A stretch of DNA of 64,000 nt from Halobacteriovorax marinus SJ (GTDB lineage: Bacteria > Bdellovibrionota > Bacteriovoracia > Bacteriovoracales > Bacteriovoracaceae): assembly GCF_000210915.2 (NCBI RefSeq), contig NC_016620.1:1364001-1428000 (forward strand), written 5' to 3'. The notes under the pieces are model-generated. The model saw only the letters and a list, made by a program, of their open reading frames with translations, was not told where the DNA came from and made no database searches. Of the stretch, positions 27,061 through 36,400 are shown in pieces. Made by a program: the position numbers and the translations under genes. Position 1 is the stretch's first letter. Each line of letters opens with the position of its first letter.

Positions 27061-27336
27061 ATGGCGGAAATGAATCAAAATTTTTCAATACAAGAAGAGC
27101 AGATTTATACTAAATGGACTGAGCAGGCTGAAGCTTTCCTTGCTGCCAATGAAGCGCTAGAGAGAAAAGAGCTGGCCGAGATTGAAAGAAGCCGAAAGTT
27201 TAAGTTGGGTGCTAATATTCTCTTTACTGCTGTTATGATATTTTCAATTATTCAGATATTTTTTGGAATCGTTTTAATTCTCATTCAATTTCCTGAGATG
27301 AGCTGGTTAAAGAATTTACTTATTAGCTATTTTTAA
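27061..27336 (+). CDS. small membrane protein with one or two C-terminal helices
   Basis: 91-aa protein: a charged, helical N-terminal half (QEEQIYTKWTEQAEAFLAAN) and a hydrophobic segment of about 26 residues (ILFTAVMIFSIIQIFFGIVL) near residues 53-76, possibly followed by a short amphipathic end. Ribosome site AAAGGA is present. Unknown function. Its stop codon overlaps that of the convergent small subtilase by 3-4 bp. Confidence 0.65.
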   Translation: MAEMNQNFSIQEEQIYTKWTEQAEAFLAANEALERKELAEIERSRKFKLGANILFTAVMIFSIIQIFFGIVLILIQFPEMSWLKNLLISYF

Positions 27337-28157
27337 AAACTTAAAACTTCCACTTTTTCATTATCATTAAAAATTTCAATTTTCTTTTTCACTTTATCTA
27401 AGCAAGTTGCAAGGGGTTCTCTCTTTTTCAACTCTTGATAGCAATGATGAATGGCCTTAGCACTAGCAATGGCACAGGCGCGGCTCGTTCCTTTAAAAGA
27501 ATCATTAGCGCCACCTCCTTCAAAGAAGAATTTCATTTGAGTAGGGTTAATGAGAGTGTAGTCAGGTCTTGCCGGGAGGTCACTATCTTTAGGAGTATAG
27601 CTGCCAATAGTAAAGACATTTGGAAGCTTAAACTGACTCTGTGGCCAGAGAATGGACTTGTACTGAATGCCTCTACCTAATGTTGCTCCAGCGACTACAA
27701 TAGGGATCGATATTTTAATATTTTCTAATTGTGGAGTTGATTTTATTCCAGCTGCAATAATGAAGAGGTGGTAATCATTCTGCTTGGAGAATGCACGACT
27801 CCAATATACTTCATTTTGTTTGGCATATTTATCAAAAATAATAAATGGGGTAATTTCAATTTCATGACCAGAAGGAAGCTCTTTTAGAAATCTCTCTAAA
27901 ACCCAATTACCATGTAATCTTCTATTCTTATTTTTAAGTTTCTTACAATCAAAGTGATTACTCTTCGTGAGGTCAATGCTTTCTTTGAAAGTGATATTCT
28001 TTGAGTAGGAGAGTTTGTCTGGGCAAAAGCCTGTGTCTAAAACTGCAATCTTAAGGGGAGAGGCGATTAGTGGGAGTGAAAAAAAGAGAAGGAGGGATAA
28101 AATCCCTCCTCTAAGGTAAACCTTATTCTCTCTCTTCGGCCATTTCAAATGGCGCAT
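27333..28157 (-). CDS. small secreted subtilisin-like protease
   Basis: 274-aa S8-type protein. Signal peptide after a long basic start (LSLLLFFSLPLIAS). Catalytic motifs: D41 in KIAVLDTGF, H82 in RRLHGNWV, S225 in FKGTSRACAIASAKA. The usual oxyanion Asn of AAGN is replaced (FIIAAGIKS, Ile at 138), so activity is uncertain. The ATG at 28157 is preceded by AAGGG; an earlier in-frame start at 28232 lies deep in the upstream gene. It overlaps the end of the 1198-aa gene by 35 bp, and a terminator-like hairpin lies inside its signal-peptide codons. Confidence 0.83.
   Translation of the reverse strand: MRHLKWPKRENKVYLRGGILSLLLFFSLPLIASPLKIAVLDTGFCPDKLSYSKNITFKESIDLTKSNHFDCKKLKNKNRRLHGNWVLERFLKELPSGHEIEITPFIIFDKYAKQNEVYWSRAFSKQNDYHLFIIAAGIKSTPQLENIKISIPIVVAGATLGRGIQYKSILWPQSQFKLPNVFTIGSYTPKDSDLPARPDYTLINPTQMKFFFEGGGANDSFKGTSRACAIASAKAIHHCYQELKKREPLATCLDKVKKKIEIFNDNEKVEVLSF
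28079..28110 (-). terminator. terminator-like hairpin inside the signal-peptide codons of the small subtilase
   Basis: Minus-strand RNA: 9-bp perfect stem AGGAGGGAU/AUCCCUCCU with a 3-nt loop, followed by UCUC and seven U. It lies 13 bp after the stop of the 1198-aa gene and 47 bp into the subtilase ORF. It has all the marks of an intrinsic terminator or attenuator. Confidence 0.8.
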
Positions 28158-31100
28158 GAATTCCCTTATTATTTGAAACTTGCTTGTAAAGTTTTTTGTC
28201 ATACTTCTTAAGTGCCTTGTAACTCTTATCAACTTCTTTTAATGCCGCTGAGATAAAGAGTGCTCCAAACATTCTATTTTGAATCGCAAACTTTACTCTG
28301 TCTTCGATTGGATCGTAGAACTTAAGCGCGTTTCTCATAGTATAATAGAAGTCGTGAGCAAAGAGAAATAGTGAAACATTGCTATCTCTAGTTTTTCCGT
28401 CAACTAAGTCTCCAAGTCTATTATGGAAGAGTGACTTGTCATCTTTTAAAAGATTAGCAATATCTTTATCTCTACCTAATCCACTACCACTTAGGTCGTA
28501 GTGCTTGTTGATTCTCATCGTCTCATCAATACCTCTGATAATACCCATTTGCATTAATTGCTTATTGGCCGTTGATGAAGCAAAGAATGAGCTCTTGTTT
28601 ACATTTGACTCAATCTTCTTAAGAATTTGGTCATTTGAAAGCTTCATTAACTCTGCAAGAGCAAGGTACTTCTTATAAGATCTGATATCTGAAGCAAGTA
28701 CTGGTACTGCTGTCTTTAATCCAGATGCTCTTAGTGGATTTGCAAAAATCATCTTAGTATTTGTATCAACTCCTGCAACATTAAAGTTAAAGCTCTCAGC
28801 ATCTTTGAAAGTTGAGATTGATTTAACTCCACCAAATCCATTCTGTAATTCATCAATTAAAACAACTGAAGTATTTGCAGATTTCTTTAGCATCCCATCG
28901 ATATCTTTAATTGCACCTTTCTCTAATAGAAGAAGAGTCTTTCCTTTTACTCCATTAGCAAGTGGAGTTTTATTTAAACTTCTTAAACTTGTATCTAGAA
29001 CACTTGCACCCTGTAGTCCGCCCATTGTTGCAAGAAGGTCTACAAGATCATTTGCAGCGTAATCAGAGTTTGCGACTACAACTGGCTTTCCAGCTTTCTC
29101 TACGTAAGGAGCCTTGGCCATTGTCGTAAGGGCCCTGTCGAGAACACCTAAAGTCACTCCATTCTTAGATACTTTTACATTAAATGTAATTGGCGTGTAG
29201 ATATCTGCTTCGTCAGAAACGTTTACTACTGAATCATTTAATTGAGTTGAACGATCTAACTTAGTTAGAGAATTAAACCCTTTTGTGATGACTTTAGATC
29301 TCGCGTTTGAAGAGATATCTAGCTTCAATTCACCTTGGTAACTTCTCTTTGAGTTATTTGAAAGCTTAACTGATAGAGAGTTATTCTTTCCAATAATGAT
29401 TGTACCATTTGTCGACAATGAACTAAGTGCAAGAGGGTAGTTAACTCTATTTGATTTTCTATCTCCAGAGTTAAGTTTTCCCTGTGCAAGGTTAGCGTAG
29501 TGACGACCTTGGATGTCAGCTTGTGCATTTAAAGGTAGGTATACATTTACGACCTTTGTATCTGTCTTTCCAAGAGAAGCATTAACAGTAGACTTAGAAG
29601 CACCCTTAACTTTTGTTATCGATTTTGCTGGGATAGAAGCAATTGTTGATTTTGCTCCATTTTCCATAACTACGACAACATTCTTTGCTTCTGTATCTCC
29701 AAAGTTCTGGATAACAACATCGTGGTAAGTTGTCTCTCCTGGTTGGAAGATACCGTCTTTTGCTGCAACACCATTTATACCTCCATCAGTGATTGATGAA
29801 GAAACAAATTTAAGAACTGGATTTTCAGAATAAATCTTTGAAACACTTTCAAATTTCTTCTTTCTAAAAATTTCAGTTTGTTCTGCTATATTAGTATTGA
29901 AAGTATTGGTTTCAACTCTACGGTACTCTGTCGCTCTGATGCTCTCATACTCAGATTCATAAACATTACTTTCGACTCTTGCATAAGTACTTTGATACTC
30001 TGGAGCAGAAGTGTTTGGTGAAATACTGAATTGAGTTCTAAAGCGGTTATACGCATTATCATAGTGAACACCGTAATCTCTATTGTAAGCATCTGACTGA
30101 CCTTGCTCATAACCAGCTTGTCTATCAGTAGGGTAGGCTCTATTGTAATGAACATCATAGTTGTTATTATAGCTAGCCGTATAAGTGTCATTATAGATTC
30201 TTGGGATGACAGTTTCATATGTTGAACGAAGTCTTGCTCTATACCTCTTCTTATAACCATCTTTAAAAGCTTGCTCTACAATCTTTCTAGCGAAACCACC
30301 TTGTGGATTAAAGTTTCTACCTTGGTGCTCGCTTGGGAAAGCTGGGATCACTCTAGCGAATGAGCCTGCAAAAGAACCATTTACTTCTTTTGAATCTAAT
30401 TTTCTTGTCTCAAATTTCTTGATCGCTTCATTTTTACCATTTTCAGTACCGATTTGATCACCTGTTCTGATTGCTCTCTGCATACCAGCGGCAGATCCTT
30501 GATTGGCGCCAACTACTGCAGCGTCAGACGCTTGTGCTCTATTGGCCCCATCAACCTGAGCAGTCTTTGTAGCAGCATCTACATTTCCTGCATAAGTCCC
30601 TTCAATCGTACCTGCAGCTGTTCCTTCTTGTTCGGCCCTCGCCGCTCCGTCGTGTTGACCTTCTTGATATCCGATATCTCTTTGACGCTCGCGTCCTGCT
30701 CTTGTACCTTCGTTGATTCCGTCATTCTCACCATCTCTTGATCCATAGTGAGTTCCAAGTCTATTAGAAAGATAGCGACCGTCAGACTCACCGTCTAGCG
30801 ATCCTTCATTGGCTCCCTTCTTATTGGCGTCAAGTACTCTTGCGATAAGTCTTTCTCTAAATTTCTCCTTATCTAGTTGAGCAATATTTAGAGCATTACT
30901 TAAATTCTTAGTTTCATTTTGTAGTTTCGTTAACTCGGTCTGTGCTACTTTTAACTTTTGAGTTAAATCTTTTAGTGATGCTTTACTTTGAACTAGTTTT
31001 TGATTCTTTGTCGCTATTTCAGTTCCTAGTTTATCAACCTGTGCTTTTTGCTCAGCGATCTTCTTTTTAAGTTGATTAACTTTCTTCTTCTCTTGCTTTG

Positions 31101-31719
31101 CATTTTCGCTAAGATTCTCTAACTGCTTCTGTGCTTTAGCAACTGATTGTGTGTAAACTTCTACATCTTGCTTAAGCTCAGCAACTTTCTTCTTACACGC
31201 TGGAGTAGGCTCTGCCTCACAGGCCTCTGATTGTTTTTCAAGCCTCTGTTGTTTCTTCGTTAGCGTTTGCTCTAGCTCTTTAACTTCTTTTGTTTTCTTA
31301 TTTACTTTATTATCTGCTTGAGCTTGAAGGCTTTCGGCCTTTGGAAGCTCCTGCTCATTCTTAGTGATTTCTTTTTTGAGATTACCTTGTTCAGTGATGG
31401 CCTTGGAGATTTGATTGCCAAGCTTTGTCACTTCTTGATTGGCCTCTTGCTTCTTTGTTTTTAAATTATTTACATTCTGCTTCTTAGCTTTCTCTCTTTG
31501 TTGTGCTTGATTGAGAGCTGTTGTTGCAACTTCTACTCTGCGAATTCTTTGACTAAGGTCTTCATCTTGATTCAGTCTAAAGTTTAGATTACCAATATAT
31601 CCACGGGCCCAGTTGGGGTTATTATCTGCTAAGATTTTTGGTGAAATTGATAATAAGAGTGCAAGTGTGATTGATGTTGCGATCTTAGACTTGTTTCCTG
31701 GCCCCATTAGCTGTTTCAT
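28123..31719 (-). CDS. 1198-aa secreted coiled-coil and repeat protein
   Basis: Signal peptide (IATSITLALLLSISPKILA), then a long coiled coil (~45-290, Lys/Gln/Glu-rich). Residues ~298-425 are a glycine-repeat region with period near 4 (NEGSLDGESDG, SRDGENDGINEGTRAG, GTAAGTIEGTYAG). Residues ~490-640 are Tyr/Asn/Arg-rich with repeats such as YDVHYNRAYPTDR and YGVHYDNAYNRFR. A beta domain follows with DGIFQPGETTYHDVVIQN, like cell-surface Ig-type or NEW3/CARDB modules; the rest (~720-1198) is unassigned. Probably an extracellular or periplasmic fibrous protein. It overlaps the subtilase gene downstream by 35 bp. Confidence 0.88.
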   Translation of the reverse strand: MKQLMGPGNKSKIATSITLALLLSISPKILADNNPNWARGYIGNLNFRLNQDEDLSQRIRRVEVATTALNQAQQREKAKKQNVNNLKTKKQEANQEVTKLGNQISKAITEQGNLKKEITKNEQELPKAESLQAQADNKVNKKTKEVKELEQTLTKKQQRLEKQSEACEAEPTPACKKKVAELKQDVEVYTQSVAKAQKQLENLSENAKQEKKKVNQLKKKIAEQKAQVDKLGTEIATKNQKLVQSKASLKDLTQKLKVAQTELTKLQNETKNLSNALNIAQLDKEKFRERLIARVLDANKKGANEGSLDGESDGRYLSNRLGTHYGSRDGENDGINEGTRAGRERQRDIGYQEGQHDGAARAEQEGTAAGTIEGTYAGNVDAATKTAQVDGANRAQASDAAVVGANQGSAAGMQRAIRTGDQIGTENGKNEAIKKFETRKLDSKEVNGSFAGSFARVIPAFPSEHQGRNFNPQGGFARKIVEQAFKDGYKKRYRARLRSTYETVIPRIYNDTYTASYNNNYDVHYNRAYPTDRQAGYEQGQSDAYNRDYGVHYDNAYNRFRTQFSISPNTSAPEYQSTYARVESNVYESEYESIRATEYRRVETNTFNTNIAEQTEIFRKKKFESVSKIYSENPVLKFVSSSITDGGINGVAAKDGIFQPGETTYHDVVIQNFGDTEAKNVVVVMENGAKSTIASIPAKSITKVKGASKSTVNASLGKTDTKVVNVYLPLNAQADIQGRHYANLAQGKLNSGDRKSNRVNYPLALSSLSTNGTIIIGKNNSLSVKLSNNSKRSYQGELKLDISSNARSKVITKGFNSLTKLDRSTQLNDSVVNVSDEADIYTPITFNVKVSKNGVTLGVLDRALTTMAKAPYVEKAGKPVVVANSDYAANDLVDLLATMGGLQGASVLDTSLRSLNKTPLANGVKGKTLLLLEKGAIKDIDGMLKKSANTSVVLIDELQNGFGGVKSISTFKDAESFNFNVAGVDTNTKMIFANPLRASGLKTAVPVLASDIRSYKKYLALAELMKLSNDQILKKIESNVNKSSFFASSTANKQLMQMGIIRGIDETMRINKHYDLSGSGLGRDKDIANLLKDDKSLFHNRLGDLVDGKTRDSNVSLFLFAHDFYYTMRNALKFYDPIEDRVKFAIQNRMFGALFISAALKEVDKSYKALKKYDKKLYKQVSNNKGIHAPFEMAEERE

Positions 31720-31756
31720 TTTGAGATGTCTCCTTAAATTGTGGTGTCACGCTGGT

Positions 31757-31896
31757 CGCATTAAAAGTACGCAGTAGCAGTTAGACACCGTTTTAGTTGC
31801 ATTCTGTCCCTAAAAAGATGTCCATTTCTTCTTTAGATGGGTGATGTAAATAGTAATAGCAACCACTATGCCACTTTTGGGTACGCAATAAAAGTA
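31757..31896. repeat. pair of short direct repeats in a divergent promoter region
   Basis: CGCATTAAAAGTA (31757-31769) and CGCAATAAAAGTA (31884-31896) differ by one base; GTACGCA also occurs twice (31767-31773, 31881-31887) interleaved with them. They lie between the 1198-aa gene (minus) and the methyltransferase gene (plus). They may be regulator half sites. A TATAAT lies at about 31928, just before the methyltransferase start. Confidence 0.4.
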
Positions 31897-31947
31897 GTTG
31901 TTGTGCAGCGTGTAAAAACAACTCGGTATAATCTGTTATAATTTCTT

Positions 31948-32613
31948 ATGAGTTTTTATGATCACCAGTATAATAATGTATTATCAAATAGTTATGAGTA
32001 TTCTCCCAATAATTCACTCTTAGATCTTATTCAGCTTTTCAAGGGACAGTATCCAAGTTTTGTCCCAAAAAAGGCCCTTGAGGTGGGTTGTGGAGCTGGG
32101 CTTCATCTTGTTAACACTTTTGAAGGCCTCCAGCTTGACGGTCTCGATATTAGTGAAGGTGCTATAAATTATGTCTCCAAGGAAAATAAAGGGCAGTTTT
32201 ATTGTTGTGACTTTCTTAACTTTGAAAGTGAGCGTAAGTGGGATCTTATTTTAGATGGACACCTCCTTCATTGTTTAATAGGTGCAAGCTCTTTTGATAG
32301 TTACTTTAGTAAGGTGAGTGAACTGCTTAGCGATAAAGGTTATTTGCTTCTAGAGGTTATGTGCAATACTAGGAATATGGACTTTGATGAGGGGTTTTAT
32401 TTTGATGAGAGGAGTTCTGTGCTTAGTGATAGCACTAAAGAAATTCGTACAATCCTAACAGCTTTTGAAATAGAGCAATTAATTCAGCGAAATGGCCTTA
32501 AAATTGTTTACTTAAGAGTTGATGAAACGATAAAATTTATACCAAATTCAATTCGAAATGAAAGTCGTCCAAGTGATCCAGATAGAATGAGGGTTATTTG
32601 TCTAAAGGAATAG
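31948..32613 (+). CDS. class I SAM-dependent methyltransferase
   Basis: 221-aa methyltransferase. Motif I ALEVGCGAGLHLVNTF (about 43-58), acidic loop GLDISEGAINY (about 65-75), and motif IV region WDLILDGHLLHCL (about 98-110). The substrate is unknown; the fold class is shared by enzymes acting on small molecules, lipids or proteins. It ends 2 bp before the MscS gene and is likely cotranscribed with it and the RND transporter. Confidence 0.88.
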   Translation: MSFYDHQYNNVLSNSYEYSPNNSLLDLIQLFKGQYPSFVPKKALEVGCGAGLHLVNTFEGLQLDGLDISEGAINYVSKENKGQFYCCDFLNFESERKWDLILDGHLLHCLIGASSFDSYFSKVSELLSDKGYLLLEVMCNTRNMDFDEGFYFDERSSVLSDSTKEIRTILTAFEIEQLIQRNGLKIVYLRVDETIKFIPNSIRNESRPSDPDRMRVICLKE

Positions 32614-32615
32614 AA

Positions 32616-33458
32616 ATGACGTGGTTGCAAACAACATTTAAGTATCTCTCTATGCCGCTTTTTGAGATTAGCGGAAATAAAATTTCTCTCATATCAATTT
32701 TTCTCGCCGTCGGGGTTTTCTTTCTAACAACGACTCTCGCAAAGATGAGTGAGCGCTTCATTGAGCGAATACTCATTGATAAGCAGATAGACTCAGGAGT
32801 TAGAGGCTCAATCGTTAGAATTTCAAGATACGTTGTCCTCTTTGTGGGAATTCTCATCACATTAGATACAGTAGGGATTTCACTCTCTTCGCTAGCTGCT
32901 TTAGGGGCTGTCTTAATGGTGGGGATTGGTTTTGGCCTCCAAAATATTACTCAGAACTTTATCTCTGGAATAATTATTCTCTTTGAGAGACCTGTAAAGG
33001 TAGGTGACTTTGTTCACGTTAAAGATATTTCAGGTAGAGTTGTAGAAATTGGTGCGAGATCAACTCTTATTCACACGAGAGACGATGTGGCGATTATTGT
33101 TCCCAATAGCCAATTTATTTCAGAGCAGGTCATCAATCAAAGTTTCACTGGTGAGAATATGAGAATGACGGTTGATGTGGGTGTTTCCTACGGCTCTGAT
33201 ACTGCGAAGGTTAAGAGTGTACTTTTAGAAGTTGCCAGTGAAACAGCTGGAATCTTAACAGACCCTGCACCAAAGGTGTTCTTTGAAAACTTTGGTGACT
33301 CATCACTAGACTTTAGTCTTGCCGTCTGGATTAATGATATTTGGGATAATCGAGAAACCCTTTCTAATGTTCGTCTAGAAATTGATAGACGTTTTAGAGA
33401 AGAGGGGATTTCGATACCATTTCCACAAAGAGATATTCACATTATAAAAGAAGCATAA
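32616..33458 (+). CDS. small-conductance mechanosensitive channel (MscS family)
   Basis: 280-aa channel. Three membrane segments in the first ~110 residues; the pore helix lies in LSSLAALGAVLMVGIGFGLQ, with the Gly/Ala-rich pattern of MscS TM3. The beta domain follows: FERPVKVGDFVHV and IVPNSQFISEQVINQS. It releases osmolytes on hypo-osmotic shock. ATG at 32616 is chosen because AAGGA precedes it by 6 bp; an in-frame upstream ATG at 32598 lies inside the methyltransferase gene. Its TAA is followed directly by the ATG of the RND gene. Confidence 0.92.
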   Translation: MTWLQTTFKYLSMPLFEISGNKISLISIFLAVGVFFLTTTLAKMSERFIERILIDKQIDSGVRGSIVRISRYVVLFVGILITLDTVGISLSSLAALGAVLMVGIGFGLQNITQNFISGIIILFERPVKVGDFVHVKDISGRVVEIGARSTLIHTRDDVAIIVPNSQFISEQVINQSFTGENMRMTVDVGVSYGSDTAKVKSVLLEVASETAGILTDPAPKVFFENFGDSSLDFSLAVWINDIWDNRETLSNVRLEIDRRFREEGISIPFPQRDIHIIKEA

Positions 33459-36400
33459 ATGAAATCAATTATTACGTACTTTACTAAGAATCACCTTGTC
33501 TCCAACATCCTCTTCGTTGGAGTCTTTCTCATGGCCATCTTTGCTTGGAATCAAATAGGTAAAGAGGAGATGCCAGAGTTTGAGAGTAATTGGATGAGGG
33601 TCTCAGCTTCTTATCCTGGTGCAGCCGCTGAAGATGTCGAACTCTTCGTGACTAAGCCCATTGAAGACGAACTTAAGGAAGTAACGGGAATAGAAGAAAT
33701 TTATACGACTTCTTCAACAGGCTCATCTTCTTTTAGAATCGTCATAGATGAGGATTCAGCAAATTATAGTGAAGTTGTTCAAAATATTAAGGACGCAACT
33801 CTAAGAGCAAGTCTTCCAAGAGAAGTTGATACTCCGACATTTAGACAATTTAAGTCTACAGAAAAGGCCATAATTGATGTTGGGTTCTACCTAGAAGGTG
33901 AAAGGGCCCTCGACTATGCAGCGAGAAAGAAGTTGCAAAGTATGGTTCTAAACTTTGAAAATCAAATTAAATCTTTAGGTGTTGTTAGTGGCATTGATAA
34001 GAAAGGATACGACGATCCTGAGCTACATATATTAATTGATCCAGATAAGCTTAATGAAAACGATTTATCTATAGATAGATTGGTAAGCATCATAAGAAAT
34101 AACCATATAAGAGTTCCTCTCGGAACTTTAGAGGATAAGGATCAATCTAAAGTTACAGCTATTCATGAGTTAGAGGATAAGGAAAGTTTAGACTCACTCT
34201 TTGTTGTGGGAAATTATGGTGGGAAAGGTGTTCGCCTAGGAGAGATTGCCCACGTTGAGCCTCAATTCAAGAAATCAACAACCATCAGAAAGCTGCAAGG
34301 ACATGAGGGAATTGTCATTAATGTAAAAAAGAAATTCTCTACAGATATCCTAACCGCTCAAGAAAATGTGGTGAAATTTGTTGAAGAGTTTAAGAAGACT
34401 CACTCTGAGAGTGGGCTAAGAGTCGTGCTTATGGATGATGAATCCTATGATGTTAAGAATAGACTCTCTATTGTGGCGTCTAATGGAATTATCGGATTTA
34501 TTCTTATCTTTCTTGTTCTCTTTGTTTTCTTAGACTTTAAATCTGGTCTATGGGTTGGGATGGGAATTCCATTCACTCTGGCCTTTGCGATTATAAGTAT
34601 GACTCTTGTAGGTTATACAATTAATAATATGACTCTTGCTGCCGTGATTATCGTAATGGGAATCGTCGTTGATGATGCAATTGTTGTTGCTGAAAATATC
34701 TCTAGGAAGAGATATCTGGGAGAGAGCCCCATTGATGCAGCTGTGAATGGTACACATCAAATTATTACTCCTGTTTTTGGAAGTATTCTAACAACATGTG
34801 TGGCCTTTGTTCCTCTTCTTTTCTTTGAAGGTTTCTTTGGTAAATTCGTTGAGTATATTCCTTTTGTTATTATATCAATGTTAGTGGCCTCTCTTTTGGA
34901 GTCTACGACTATCCTTCCATCGCACTTATTAGAGAGAAAATCTTTCTTTTCAAGATTTAAATTCTTAAGTTTTAATTCAAGTTGGTTCTTTAAGTATGAA
35001 GAAAAGTTCTCTGTGCTACTTGAGAAGTGTCTAAGGTGGAGAGCCGCAGTTCTTTTAGTCGCTGTGCTCCTTTCAGGTATATCAGGATATTTATTTAAAA
35101 CGAAAATGAAGTTTGTGATGTTTCCTAGAGAAGAAGGAAAAGAAGTTCATATAAAAGTTATCGGTCCTAAGGGGGCAAATAGGTTTGAGATGTCTAAGCT
35201 GATCGAGCCTTTAGAGGAGATGATTCTTAGGGATAAGAAAGATGGTGTGGTTGCTGTTCAATCAACTATTGGGGAGAGTAGAAGAGGCTCTGGTGTTCTT
35301 GAAAATCAAGCGAGTGTTAATGTAGAGCTTGTTAATAAAGATGACAGGGAATTGGGTCTAAATGATTTTATTGAGCGTTGGGAGAAAGAATCTCAAGAAA
35401 TAAAGGGGCTCACTAAGATTAACTTCTTAAAGTCTCGCTGGGGAAGAAGTAGTGGCTCTGCACTAGAGATTCAAGTGCAGGAAAATAATGATAAGAATCG
35501 CGATGAAGTCACAAAACTTATCGAAAAATATATGCTTGAAGACGAATCTCTAAAAGATGTAGAGATCGAGAAACCTCTAAATAGAAGAGAGTATAATTTT
35601 AAAATCAATCAAGAAAGACTTGTAAGGTTTAACCTCTCACCTGAAAATATCACAACTTCTCTAAGGTCTTTTGTTGAAGGCGCAATCCTCTACACCATTA
35701 GTAAAGGAGATGAAGATGTGGAAGTCCGTCTTACGGTGGATGATAAGAATAAATTTGATCTAAGTAATCTACGTGAGTTAAAAATTGAAAATAATTCAGG
35801 TGGTTTCATCACTTTGGATAAAGTTGTCTCTATTGAAGAGTATATGAAGCCTGCTAATATTCAACGTAAAGATTACAAGAGAACGACAATTGTCTATGGG
35901 AATATCAAAGATGGTGTTGCCATTACTCCAGTTGAAGTGGCCGAGAAGTACGAAGCTAAAGTTTTTCCTAAAATTATCAAGGACTATCCTAGTTCAGTCA
36001 TTACCTTTATTGGTGAAGTTAAAGATACTCGAGAGTCAGGCGGGGACTTTGTTATCTCACTTATAATGGTTATTGGTGTGATTTATATTATTCTCGTTAT
36101 TATGTTTAACTCTCTCGGTGCACCATTGTTGATTATGGCAATTGTTCCCTTTGGACTTTCTGGCGTCGTCTACGCACTCTTAGCACATGGTATGTATGTC
36201 TATGGCTTCTTTGCTGCTGTTGGGGCCCTTGGTATGATTGGTGTCGTCGTAAATGATGCCATTATAATGATTTCTAAATTAGAAGAAGATATCTCAACTA
36301 TGGAAGAAAACTCTCTGGCTAAAATCGCTTCGGTTTCTTCTACGAGACTTAGACCAATTGTTGTTACGACTCTTACGACGGTAGCGGGGGTCTTACCAAC

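Noticed and set aside
28091-28109. Reading the 28.09-kb hairpin only as a chance palindrome
   Set aside because: I kept it as a finding because a perfect 9-bp stem, 3-nt loop and seven-U tail in the right orientation just after a stop codon are unlikely together by chance.
30454-30791. Overlapping ORFs of 95 and 70 aa in the repeat region of the 1198-aa gene
   Set aside because: Shadows of the glycine-repeat coding sequence on other frames, without ribosome sites.
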